Positions 5,845-13,273 of a DNA stretch of 29,373 bases are shown here, piece after piece (positions within the stretch are counted from its first letter, which is position 1; the number at the start of each line of letters is the position of its first letter). The stretch comes from Thermoplasmata archaeon (lineage in GTDB: Archaea; Thermoplasmatota; Thermoplasmata; Thermoplasmatales; Thermoplasmataceae): assembly GCA_021850745.1 (NCBI GenBank), contig JAJZKX010000001.1, positions 1 to 29,373 on the forward strand, given 5' to 3'. The notes beneath the pieces are model-generated. The model had not been told where the DNA came from, did no database searches, and saw only the letters and a list, made by a program, of their open reading frames with translations. Position numbers and translations under genes: made by a program.

Positions 5845-8304
5845 ATGGGGGTACATAAATTGCAATTAGAGCAGGAGCCACTCCATAAGACGAAGACCGG
5901 TTCCAGAAATGTTGGAAAACCTGTCAAGAGAGTTGAAGATATCAGAATTGTTAGGGGCAAAGGAGGTTATGCCGACGATATAGAGCTTGCGGACCAACAT
6001 TATGCAGCTATTCTTTCCAGTCCGTATGCCCATGCTCTCATCCGTAAAATTGATGTTTCCAAGGCTCTGGAACTACCCGGGGTTGTTTACGTTTTGACCG
6101 GTGCTGATGCTGCCAGAATAACGAAACCTATGACTTCAAGGGCAGCCACCAAATCGCCCATGTCACACTATATAATGGCGAATGAGAAAGTCAGGTATAT
6201 GGGGGAACCTGTCGCTGCCGTCGTGGCAAAGACCAAGTACATCGCACAGGACGCCGTGGAACTCATAGAAGTCGAATACGAACCATTGCCCGTGGTTGCA
6301 TCAATTGAAGAGGCACTGAAAAAAGATGCTCAGTTAATATATCCTGAACTAAAGTCCAATGAAATCGTTACCGACCATTTTGATTTTGGAAATGTGAACA
6401 AAGCCTTCAAAGAAGCGGATGTTGTTGTTAAAGAGAGAATGAAGATTCACCGGTATGCCTCCACTCCTCTCGAAACGTTTGTTGTCAATGCTTTCTATGA
6501 TCAGACCAGAGATGAACTGCTTGTCTATGCCAGCGATCAGCAACCGGGAAGAACCGTTACGTCCGTTGAGAGAACCACTGGAATACCTGCTTCAAGAATT
6601 AGGCTGATAGTACCCCCTGTTGGCGGAGGATTCGGTTATAAACTTGCGGTGTGGCAATATGTTGCCATAATGGCGGTGTTGAGCAAGGGATGTGGAAAAC
6701 CTGTTAAATGGGTACAGACTAGAATGGAAAGTCTTTACGCGTTTCACAGACCGAGGGGCTACATGGATACAGAGCTTGCACTCAGAAAGGATGGAAAGAT
6801 CCTTGGAATGAAACTGACCGACTGGGAAGCTGACGGGAACTGGCCGTACGTGGCGGCCCTTTATTCACTGATTAAATTCGCAAACATGAGCGGTGTTTAT
6901 GAGATAAGGAATCTTTCCTTCGAATACCACAGCATTGCGACGAATGATCCTCCAATAGTCCAGGATCGTGGGGTTGGAAAACCATTCATGGCGTTTTCCC
7001 TTGAGAGAATTATTGACATTGCAGCAAAGAAACTTAACATTGATCGCCTCAAAATCCGGGAAATTAACTTCATTCCTGCGGAAAAAATGCCATATACAAC
7101 TGCATCCGGAGAAGTTTACGAAAGTGGAAACTACCCTGCCACATTCAAGAAGGCAATTGAATTTTCAAAATTCTATGAAAGACTGAAAGAGAAGGAACAT
7201 CAAGTTGAGAAAGGAAAATTCCGCGGCATAGGCATAGCCTGCGGAATTGAGCCGGGAACTTCAAATCTTGGATATTATTTCCTTTCAAAAGCTTCAGAAC
7301 CTGATTATAACGGTTCTGGGCAGATGTCAACTGTCGAAATCTCCCAGGATGGAAAGATAAAGGTCAACATGAACGGCCCTGAGATAGGCACGGGCCACGT
7401 TACAACTATATCACAGGTAGTCGGTGACGTTTTTGATATTGATTCCAGTGAGGTGTCGGTGGATTCCTGGTTTGATAGCACACAGGGTCACCTGACCTAT
7501 GCAGGAACATACTCGAATGCCTTCAATGACGTGTATCTTGGTGCTGTCCTGACTGCTGCCAACCGCCTAAGGGAAAAAGTGATCAGGATATCTGCTTCAC
7601 TATTGCATGAAGATGTAAACACCCTCTCCCTGTCGAACGGTAATGTAATAAAAATAGGACAGGAGGATAAGCCGGTTCTTTCATTGCAGGAAGTTGCAAA
7701 GATAGCGTACGGCAGGTTACTGTCTTTTCCTGATGAAGAAGAACCCGGCCTGAAAGTAATTGCCTCATATGTGAACAAAACTGCCAAACCTTTTGTAAGA
7801 TCAGACTTCAACGTTCAGCTGACGCATTCCAATTCCGTTCATGTTGTTATGGTAGAGATTTCCTCAGAGAACTGGTCTCCGAAGATCATTGACTATGCCA
7901 TAGTACACGATGCAGGAAAAGTGATTAACCCGGGGATCGTGGAAGGTCTTGCGATAGGATCAACTGTAAGCGGAATTGGTGGTGCACTGCTGGAAGAGTT
8001 CAAATTTGATGAACAGGGAACAAACCTATCCATAACTTTTGGGGACTATCTCAAGCCAACAGCAATGGAAGCACCCGATATAAGACTCGATACCACGGAA
8101 TCACCTGCTCCGAATACCGTATTCGGAACCAAAGCTGTTGGAGAAGGCGGGGCTATAACCTCCCTTGCTGCAATAGCAAGTGCCGTTGAGAACGCTCTGG
8201 AACCCTTTAATGTAAAAATAACAGAACTGCCGATCACGCCTGAAAGAATTTGGAAGATGGTCAGGAAGAGCCCCCAATACAGGAATTCAGGAGGCGTGGC
8301 ATAG
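5845..8304 (+). CDS. xanthine dehydrogenase-family molybdenum hydroxylase, large (Mo) subunit
   Basis: 819 residues from ATG 5845; the in-frame TTG 5800 adds 15 residues but precedes the TATA box. The protein opens with V-G-K-P-V-K-R-V-E-D, as is usual for CoxL/XdhA subunits. Cofactor motifs include P-P-V-G-G-G-F-G-Y-K in the first half and G-T-K-A-V-G-E-G-G-A near the end, whose Glu is the family's catalytic base. The segment Q-D-R-G-V-G-K-P-F-M occupies the place of the usual aYRGaGrPE; the Cys-containing loop of CO dehydrogenase is absent, so it is a hydroxylase of a carbon substrate rather than CoxL. The subunit binds molybdopterin cytosine dinucleotide and hydroxylates an aromatic or heteroaromatic ring with water as the oxygen source. 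The FAD-subunit ATG follows its stop directly, with GGAGGCG upstream. Substrate unknown; nicotinate, picolinate or similar is a candidate. Confidence 0.93.
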   Translation: MGVHKLQLEQEPLHKTKTGSRNVGKPVKRVEDIRIVRGKGGYADDIELADQHYAAILSSPYAHALIRKIDVSKALELPGVVYVLTGADAARITKPMTSRAATKSPMSHYIMANEKVRYMGEPVAAVVAKTKYIAQDAVELIEVEYEPLPVVASIEEALKKDAQLIYPELKSNEIVTDHFDFGNVNKAFKEADVVVKERMKIHRYASTPLETFVVNAFYDQTRDELLVYASDQQPGRTVTSVERTTGIPASRIRLIVPPVGGGFGYKLAVWQYVAIMAVLSKGCGKPVKWVQTRMESLYAFHRPRGYMDTELALRKDGKILGMKLTDWEADGNWPYVAALYSLIKFANMSGVYEIRNLSFEYHSIATNDPPIVQDRGVGKPFMAFSLERIIDIAAKKLNIDRLKIREINFIPAEKMPYTTASGEVYESGNYPATFKKAIEFSKFYERLKEKEHQVEKGKFRGIGIACGIEPGTSNLGYYFLSKASEPDYNGSGQMSTVEISQDGKIKVNMNGPEIGTGHVTTISQVVGDVFDIDSSEVSVDSWFDSTQGHLTYAGTYSNAFNDVYLGAVLTAANRLREKVIRISASLLHEDVNTLSLSNGNVIKIGQEDKPVLSLQEVAKIAYGRLLSFPDEEEPGLKVIASYVNKTAKPFVRSDFNVQLTHSNSVHVVMVEISSENWSPKIIDYAIVHDAGKVINPGIVEGLAIGSTVSGIGGALLEEFKFDEQGTNLSITFGDYLKPTAMEAPDIRLDTTESPAPNTVFGTKAVGEGGAITSLAAIASAVENALEPFNVKITELPITPERIWKMVRKSPQYRNSGGVA

Positions 8305-9165
8305 ATGTACCCAAGAAATTTCGAATACTACAGAGCAAAATCGGTCCAGGACGCAATAGATTATATGGATCGTTTTAGTGAAGCCCGAATAATTGCTGGC
8401 GGTCAGAGTCTCATGCCCATGCTCAAGTTAAGAATAGCCTCTCCGGAAATACTTGTGGATATCGGGAGAATACCTGAGCTTACGAAGATTTCAGTTGAGG
8501 GCGATAGCGTGCGAATCGGTGCAATGGTAAGACACAAAGAAATTGTGGAAAACAAGATCATCATGGAAAAAATACCGATTCTTTCTGCAACCGCTGAACA
8601 CATAGCAGATATCCAGATCCGGAATAGAGGAACCATAGGCGGAAGCATCTGTGAAGCTGACCCTTCGGCAGATTATCTTCCCACCCTTTTCATTCTGAAT
8701 GCTGAATTGAGACTGCAGTCCAAGAGTGGAGAAAGAAAATTGAAGATTGAGGACTTCATCCTCGGTGCTTTCGAAACATCGATAGAGCCCGGAGAAATTC
8801 TTACTGAGATCATAATAACCTCAAACAGAAGCAACTACCGGGTTGAGAAATATGCCAGGAGAAGTGCTGATTTCGCTGTTGCCTCCATAGCTGCACTGTG
8901 CAAACTGGCCAAGGATGGATCCGTCGACGAACTGAGAGTTGCGGTGGGAGCGCAGGACGGGATACCCCTCAGATTCAGGCAGATTGAAAAAGACCTCAAG
9001 GGAGTGAAACCAGATCGTGAGGTCATAATGGAATCAGTGTCAAAGGCTGGAGAATTGCTGTCTCCCATTGATGATACCCATGGAAGCAGTGAATACAGGG
9101 CATACGTAACACTTAGAATGATGGAGAAAAAGCTTTCGGAGCTTTTGTTGACTGGAGGTGAATGA
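8305..9165 (+). CDS. molybdenum hydroxylase FAD-binding (medium) subunit
   Basis: 286 residues of the CoxM/XdhB family, which carries electrons from the 2Fe-2S clusters to the final acceptor through FAD. Family motifs are clear: F-E-Y-Y-R-A at the N-terminus, A-G-G-Q-S-L-M-P-M-L-K (31-41), where AGGQSL contacts the FAD diphosphate, I-R-N-R-G-T-I-G-G-S (107-116), D-P-S-A-D-Y near residue 121, and a C-terminal half typical of the CO dehydrogenase flavoprotein C domain. The ATG follows the large-subunit TAG without a gap, and the stop overlaps the next gene, so the three subunits are translated from one message in the order large-medium-small. Length is normal and nothing is missing. Confidence 0.94.
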   Translation: MYPRNFEYYRAKSVQDAIDYMDRFSEARIIAGGQSLMPMLKLRIASPEILVDIGRIPELTKISVEGDSVRIGAMVRHKEIVENKIIMEKIPILSATAEHIADIQIRNRGTIGGSICEADPSADYLPTLFILNAELRLQSKSGERKLKIEDFILGAFETSIEPGEILTEIIITSNRSNYRVEKYARRSADFAVASIAALCKLAKDGSVDELRVAVGAQDGIPLRFRQIEKDLKGVKPDREVIMESVSKAGELLSPIDDTHGSSEYRAYVTLRMMEKKLSELLLTGGE

Positions 9166-9644
9166 GATTGGTGAATGTAACATTGACTATTAACGGAACG
9201 AAATACATGGATGATATTGAGCCAAGAACACTGCTGGTTCATTTTATCAGGGATAATCTTAAGCTAAAAGGAACTCACATCGGGTGTGATACTGGTCATT
9301 GCGGAGCTTGTACTGTTCTGCTTGACGGAGAACCTGTGAAATCATGCCAGATCCTTGCTATTCAGGTGGACGGGCAGTCGGTTAAGACTGTTGAAGGACT
9401 GGAAGAAGGTGAAAAACCCAGCATAGAACAGGAAGCTTTCAGAAATAATTTCGCCATGCAGTGCGGATACTGTACCTCAGGATTCCTGATGATGACACAT
9501 TACATAATTCGGAACAATGCCGAACTCTCAAGAGATGAGATCAGGGAAAAGCTGCACGGAAACTACTGTATGTGCACAGGGTATCAGCAGATTGTTGATG
9601 CAGTGCAGGAAGCGCAAAAGAAATATCTTGGCGGCCATAAATAG
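9162..9644 (+). CDS. molybdenum hydroxylase 2Fe-2S (small) subunit
   Basis: 160 residues. The N-terminal plant-ferredoxin-like cluster is bound by C-D-T-G-H-C-G-A-C-T-V-L-L-D-G and a later Cys in V-K-S-C-Q. The C-terminal cluster is bound by C-G-Y-C-T-S-G-F and N-Y-C-M-C-T-G-Y. Together these are the two [2Fe-2S] centres of CoxS/XdhC-type subunits. ATG 9162 overlaps the previous stop, but the strong site GGAGGTG (9154-9160) is only one base away from it. TTG 9168 (seven-base spacing) or GTG 9171 (ten bases) fit the ribosome better and give the family-like beginning VNVTLTINGT. The true start is therefore probably one of these. A hairpin with a T-rich tail follows the gene. Confidence 0.94.
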   Translation: MRLVNVTLTINGTKYMDDIEPRTLLVHFIRDNLKLKGTHIGCDTGHCGACTVLLDGEPVKSCQILAIQVDGQSVKTVEGLEEGEKPSIEQEAFRNNFAMQCGYCTSGFLMMTHYIIRNNAELSRDEIREKLHGNYCMCTGYQQIVDAVQEAQKKYLGGHK

Positions 9645-9646
9645 AC

Positions 9647-9680
9647 AGGACTTTTGCAGTCCTATATTTTATAAAGTTTT
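9647..9680 (+). terminator. hairpin terminator after the Mo-hydroxylase operon
   Basis: AGGACT and AGTCCT form a perfect six-base stem with a five-base loop (9647-9663), followed on the plus strand by ATATTTTATAAAGTTTTTT. It overlaps the stop of the convergent amidohydrolase gene. Confidence 0.7.
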
Positions 9681-10633
9681 TTAGCGTTCCCCTTCAATAT
9701 CATTTCCTTTGTTTTCTGACTTAGGTCGTCCAGCATTTCCACATCCCTGTGAGATGTCCAGTTGCCCATGTTAAACGGATAATCTGTTCCGAGAACCACG
9801 TTGGATTCACCCCACTGCTTGATCATGAATTCCATGGAGTTTCCGTCGAAAAGAACAGTGTCGAAGAATATCTGCTTCAGGTTTTCATCATTGAACGGTT
9901 CCCGGCCCCTGACTTCCTCCCGAACCTCCGTAGCATGTTTTATCCTTCCGATTTGAAATGGCATCGCGCCTCCGCCGTGGCAGAATATAAATTTCAGTCT
10001 TGGAAATTTCTTCAATACCCCTCCAAGAAGGAGACTGGTAATAGCAACCGTTGTCTCTGCTACTGTTCCTACAACAATTCCCATGTAGAATTTACTTAGC
10101 CTTTCTCCACCCAGGAAATCGTTTGGATGTACAAAGATCGGCATTTCCAGTTCCTGCGCCTTTTCGTAGACTGGATGCAGACTGTCATCGTCAAGATTTT
10201 TTCCGGCTATGTTGGTTCCAATCTCTATGCCGTTCATTTCCATCTTGGAATGTATTCTTTCAAGTTCACTCAGCGCCATTTTGCGATCCTGAAGAGGAAG
10301 GGTACCGTTGCCCAGAAATGAAGAGCCAGCTTTCTTGCAAGCCTCTGCTATGCCATTGTTCTGGATCGATGCGGAACGCGAAGCTGTTTCTGCTTTTTCA
10401 TCATAGAGGAACAGGTGGTGAGTCGGTGAGATTACCTGAGAATCTATCCCAATGGCACCCATCTCCCTGAGTCTTGCTTCCACGTCAAAGAACCCTAGCG
10501 GCATTGGCATGATCTTTTTTCCATACGCCTCTATGCTGAAAAGTTTGGAACCAGGTATTTCTTTAATGGTCCCATTCATTTCGGATACCGAATCCCTTGA
10601 AAGAAAATGGGAATGTACATCTAGATAATTCAT
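9662..10633 (-). CDS. amidohydrolase_2 family metal-dependent decarboxylase/hydrolase, ACMSD-like
   Basis: 323 residues from ATG 10633. The frame is open to 10714, but the TATA-like AGTTATACATTTTC (10651-10664) is centred 25 bases before 10633 and the protein then begins MNYLDVHSHF, as in family members. H7 and H9 form the HxH metal motif; later come I-F-V-H-P-N-D-F, F-I-F-C-H-G-G-G and L-G-T-D-Y-P-F, giving the other two His ligands and the Asp. The family includes 2-amino-3-carboxymuconate-6-semialdehyde decarboxylase, gamma-resorcylate and 2,3-dihydroxybenzoate decarboxylases, and, as I recall, 3,6-dihydroxypicolinate decarboxylase (PicC). It is divergent from a cupin with extradiol-type ligands, a pairing that recalls the 3-hydroxyanthranilate dioxygenase/ACMSD step. 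Decarboxylation of a hydroxylated ring acid or ring-cleavage product is the best guess. Confidence 0.88.
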   Translation of the reverse strand: MNYLDVHSHFLSRDSVSEMNGTIKEIPGSKLFSIEAYGKKIMPMPLGFFDVEARLREMGAIGIDSQVISPTHHLFLYDEKAETASRSASIQNNGIAEACKKAGSSFLGNGTLPLQDRKMALSELERIHSKMEMNGIEIGTNIAGKNLDDDSLHPVYEKAQELEMPIFVHPNDFLGGERLSKFYMGIVVGTVAETTVAITSLLLGGVLKKFPRLKFIFCHGGGAMPFQIGRIKHATEVREEVRGREPFNDENLKQIFFDTVLFDGNSMEFMIKQWGESNVVLGTDYPFNMGNWTSHRDVEMLDDLSQKTKEMILKGNAKKLYKI

Positions 10634-10650
10634 AGGCAACTGTAAGTTAT

Positions 10651-10664
10651 GAAAATGTATAACT
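10651..10664 (-). promoter_or_regulatory. TATA-like box of the ACMSD-like gene
   Basis: Minus-strand AGTTATACATTTTC is centred 25 bases upstream of ATG 10633 and sets the start choice. On the plus strand it reads as a degenerate ATGTATAAC, similar to a half of the recurring operator. Confidence 0.5.
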
Positions 10665-10749
10665 TTTTGCATGAGTTTATTAACTTGATTTAATTTTTTA
10701 CCTTTTGAATCCAAATAATCAAAAGTTTATTAGGGAGGTGTCGATCCTA

Positions 10750-10782
10750 ATGCAGAATACCTATGTCTGGGGATATAATTGA
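10750..10782 (+). other. possible 10-codon leader ORF overlapping the cupin start
   Basis: ATG 10750 opens MQNTYVWGYN and stops at 10782, in a different frame from the cupin ATG 10763. GGAGGTG (10734-10740) is spaced nine bases from this ATG, whereas the cupin ATG is 22 bases from it. Either the cupin relies on this leader for coupled translation or the site is coincidental. Confidence 0.25.
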
Positions 10783-11206
10783 AAAGATCACATCAAAAGG
10801 CATCAATGTTGTTTTCTCAAGATCGGAAAAACCTAAAAAATTAGCTCTTGAATTCGGCTCGGAACTCCTAAGATTCAAGGACATGACTCCTCCCAATATG
10901 CTGTCCAGCGAGTCTCCGCCACTAATGCTTCTTGCCGGAGACGGAACAAGCATAGAGCTTTCGAAAAGGAGAGAACCGATGCCTTTCTGGCACAGGAACA
11001 TGGACTACGATGAAGTTATAATCTGTATAAAAGGAGAGGCAAAGTGGAGTACTGAAACAGGCGAATATAACCTTAAGGAGGGGGAGATGATCCTGATCCC
11101 GCGCGGAGTTTCACACACCGTCGTTGCCAATAAGGATACGGACTATACTGCAATAGAAATAAAGTCGAGACCGCAGCTTACTGTCAATAAAGAATTGAAA
11201 AAATAG
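10763..11206 (+). CDS. cupin protein, candidate 2-His/1-carboxylate dioxygenase
   Basis: 147 residues with one cupin barrel. Motif 1 is P-F-W-H-R-N-M-D-Y-D-E-V-I (74-86) and motif 2 is P-R-G-V-S-H-T-V (113-120). H77, E84 and H118 give a 2-His/1-Glu metal site; the second motif-1 His of oxalate-type cupins is Asn79. This ligand set resembles 3-hydroxyanthranilate 3,4-dioxygenase and related ring-cleaving cupins, so ring opening of a hydroxylated aromatic is a reasonable hypothesis, not a demonstrated function. The cyclase-family gene follows after 15 bases with GAGGAG before it, so both are in one operon, divergent from the ACMSD-like decarboxylase. ATG 10763 is chosen because the frame has no better start upstream and the protein length suits a stand-alone cupin. 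A TATA-like AGTTTATTAG lies at 10724-10733. Confidence 0.85.
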   Translation: MSGDIIEKITSKGINVVFSRSEKPKKLALEFGSELLRFKDMTPPNMLSSESPPLMLLAGDGTSIELSKRREPMPFWHRNMDYDEVIICIKGEAKWSTETGEYNLKEGEMILIPRGVSHTVVANKDTDYTAIEIKSRPQLTVNKELKK

Positions 11207-11221
11207 GACGAGGAGATTAAA

Positions 11222-12040
11222 ATGTCTGAAAAAGTGGATAAACTCCTGAAGCTGTTCAACTCGGGAGTGAATGTGTATGATTTGGAGCATGTAAGGTATC
11301 CCGGTATGCCTGCTTTTGATCCGGTCAAACCCGGCTTGGAATACTTTCTTTACAGGCATCACGAGAGTTATTACCTTCCGGAAACGAATGGCCCCAGAAC
11401 CAGTGCCTCAGGACTTATAATAATGAGCGATCAGTCCGGGACTCATATGGATGCACTGTGCCATCAGGCATCTGATCTGAAGTTCCATGATGGCACCAAG
11501 GTTACACCTGAAGTAGAAACCCCTTGGGGATTCAATAAACTCGCTGCTCACAATCTGCCATTTGTGATCAGGAGGGGTGTCCTGGTTGATGTGGCAAAGA
11601 AATTTGGCGATCCCCTCCCTCCGGATCACGAGATAACCCTTGAAGAATTCCAGTCTACAGTGGCATCTGAGGGCATAGAGTTTGGAAAAGAAGATGTTGT
11701 GCTGGTCAGAACGGGCTATGGGAAGCACTGGAATGACCCTGAAAAGTATGAAAAAGCAGCGGGAGTTTCAAAAGAAGTCAGCCAGCACCTGGTGGGCAAA
11801 TGCTTCGCTGTTGGATCTGACAATCTTGCATGGGATGTTCCGCATGTCAGGGATCCGGAAACTTATTCTCTCCTGCCGGGCCATCTGTACCTCCTGGCAA
11901 GGGCAGGCATATACATAATCGAAAATATCAACCTTGAGGAACTGTCGAAGAATAACGTCCATGAGTTCCTCTTCCTGGCCTTCCCCCTTAAGTTCAAGGG
12001 TGCTACTGGATCGCCGATCAGGCCCCTCGCCATTGTTTGA
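11222..12040 (+). CDS. cyclase-family metal-dependent hydrolase (kynurenine formamidase-like)
   Basis: 272 residues of the 'putative cyclase' family, which includes bacterial kynurenine formamidase (KynB) and isatin hydrolase. The signature S-G-T-H-M-D-A-L-C-H (72-81) supplies H75, D77 and H81, the expected Mn/Zn ligands. The family hydrolyses formamides and cyclic amides or lactones. The C-terminus E-F-L-F-L-A-F-P-L-K-F-K-G-A-T-G-S-P is also typical. In this operon it follows the cupin by 15 bases, behind GAGGAG, so it may hydrolyse the product of ring cleavage, for example an N-formyl or lactam intermediate. At 272 residues it is longer than KynB (about 210) but within the range of the longer subgroup. 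A small hairpin, CCAAT-TTT-ATTGG (12082-12094), follows the gene. Confidence 0.88.
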   Translation: MSEKVDKLLKLFNSGVNVYDLEHVRYPGMPAFDPVKPGLEYFLYRHHESYYLPETNGPRTSASGLIIMSDQSGTHMDALCHQASDLKFHDGTKVTPEVETPWGFNKLAAHNLPFVIRRGVLVDVAKKFGDPLPPDHEITLEEFQSTVASEGIEFGKEDVVLVRTGYGKHWNDPEKYEKAAGVSKEVSQHLVGKCFAVGSDNLAWDVPHVRDPETYSLLPGHLYLLARAGIYIIENINLEELSKNNVHEFLFLAFPLKFKGATGSPIRPLAIV

Positions 12041-12081
12041 TGGATATTCGTGATGCCTGCCACCCGGCGTCTCGTTTAATT

Positions 12082-12094
12082 CCAATTTTATTGG
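12082..12094 (+). terminator. weak hairpin after the cupin/cyclase operon
   Basis: CCAAT and ATTGG form a five-base stem with a TTT loop about 42 bases after the cyclase stop. There is no strong T-run after it, so the call is tentative. Confidence 0.3.
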
Positions 12095-12132
12095 CGACTG
12101 ACTTGAAACATAACAATCATTAAAAGGAGAAT

Positions 12133-12148
12133 ACAGTTAAATGACTGT
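12133..12148 (+). promoter_or_regulatory. inverted repeat around the ubiX TATA-like box
   Basis: ACAGT (12133-12137) and ACTGT (12144-12148) flank TTAAAT, which is centred about 30 bases before ATG 12170 and could serve as the TATA box. A site embracing the TATA box would suit a regulator, but arms of five bases may arise by chance. Confidence 0.3.
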
Positions 12149-12169
12149 TAACAGGAATAGCGTGGATTC

Positions 12170-12748
12170 ATGAAGAGAAGAATCGTTGTTTGCATAACTG
12201 GATCAACCGGTGCAATATATGGCGCAAGACTGCTCCAGGCGTGTTCAAAAATCGAGAACATTGAAACACACGCAGTGATAAGTGGTGCTGCCGAGGCAAC
12301 ACTCAGGCTCGAGATGCGTAAGGAACGCGGAGAAATTGAGAAACTGGCAACTTACGCATATAGCGAATATGATTTTGAGGCACCGATAGCAAGCGGATCC
12401 TTCATTACAGATGGCATGATAGTTGCACCCTGCTCCATGAAAACGCTCTCAAGTATTGCCACAGGTTTTGAGCAAAACCTTGTGACCAGGGCAGCAATGG
12501 TGGCGCTGAAAGAGAGAAGACCACTCATCCTCCTCACGCGGGAGACTCCCCTAAACCTCATCCACCTCAGGAACATGGTACAGGTGACTGAAGCTGGGGG
12601 AATAATAATGCCCCCCCTTCCTCCGCTGTATTTTGAGTCAAAGGACATGGTTGAATTGGCGGACCTTACCGTAGGCAGGGTTCTGAACATGGTCGGCGTG
12701 AAAACTGATCTGCTGAGAGAGTGGGGAAAAGAGAAACTGACTGATTAG
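12170..12748 (+). CDS. ubiX: UbiX-like flavin prenyltransferase
   Basis: 192 residues, full length. It makes prenylated FMN (prFMN), the cofactor of UbiD decarboxylases, from reduced FMN and dimethylallyl phosphate. Motifs in order: I-T-G-S-T-G-A-I-Y-G near the N-terminus, I-A-S-G-S-F-I-T-D-G-M with A-P-C-S-M-K-T-L-S-S-I-A (about 83-104), L-K-E-R-R-P-L-I-L-L-T-R-E-T-P-L (about 122-137) and N-M-V-Q-V-T-E-A-G-G. The family's catalytic Ser, Arg and Tyr surroundings look intact. It is a single-gene unit convergent with the FMN split-barrel gene, only four bases between stops. As the only UbiX in the window it presumably serves all UbiD proteins here that use prFMN. Start ATG 12170 is supported by the immediate KRRIVVCITG beginning. 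Confidence 0.95.
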   Translation: MKRRIVVCITGSTGAIYGARLLQACSKIENIETHAVISGAAEATLRLEMRKERGEIEKLATYAYSEYDFEAPIASGSFITDGMIVAPCSMKTLSSIATGFEQNLVTRAAMVALKERRPLILLTRETPLNLIHLRNMVQVTEAGGIIMPPLPPLYFESKDMVELADLTVGRVLNMVGVKTDLLREWGKEKLTD

Positions 12749-12752
12749 AATC

Positions 12753-13241
12753 CTAAAATAATTTTTCTTCTCTGGCAAACCTCAGCATTCTTAAAAAATT
12801 TCCAGAATACTTTTCTTCGACGCTTTCTGCTTTGAAGAGTAACTCCGATATGAGGGGAGCCTTCTCGGAAAAATCCTCCAGGACAGATACTGTCTCTGCC
12901 AGGAAAAGTGTTTCTGATTCTATTTCTATGTGTGAGTTAACTGCAACGTATCTTTCAAACCTGCATTTGACATATTCAACGCCGGGTAGACTCTGGATAA
13001 TTAGCGTACCTTTTCCATTCATGCTAATGTTCTGGTTGGTTCCGGAAAATGAATTGATCATCACAAGGAGGCGAGTTTGATCCAGGCAAAGAACCTGAAA
13101 GGGAGATAGAAGCGCTACATGCGGATAGCCGGAATCATTCTGACTGAGAAGAAAAATAACCGAGTTCTTCCGGTCAGAATTTTTTTCTCCCAGAACCTTC
13201 AGGATTTTCCTAGGTATTTTCGTTCCGAGATCATGTGACAT
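12753..13241 (-). CDS. FMN-binding split-barrel protein (pyridoxamine 5'-phosphate oxidase-like)
   Basis: 162 residues. The sequence has the split-barrel pattern of the PNPOx/flavin-reductase superfamily: a strand with N-S-V-I-F-L-L-S, then S-G-Y-P-H-V-A-L-L-S-P-F, then a strand-turn R-L-L-V-M-I-N-S-F-S-G-T-N-Q-N-I, and a helical C-terminus ending F-A-R-E-E-K-L-F. It is not a close match to any family with a known substrate that I recognise. The start follows the stop of the 533-residue UbiD-like gene by 32 bases, and AGGTGA stands immediately before ATG 13241, so the two are probably co-transcribed. Pairing of a flavin-fold protein with a UbiD relative lacking two catalytic residues suggests a reductase, flavin-delivery or structural partner. 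This is inference from position. Confidence 0.7.
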   Translation of the reverse strand: MSHDLGTKIPRKILKVLGEKNSDRKNSVIFLLSQNDSGYPHVALLSPFQVLCLDQTRLLVMINSFSGTNQNISMNGKGTLIIQSLPGVEYVKCRFERYVAVNSHIEIESETLFLAETVSVLEDFSEKAPLISELLFKAESVEEKYSGNFLRMLRFAREEKLF

Positions 13242-13273
13242 GTTTCACCTGGATTAAGAATCACTGGAGAGAC

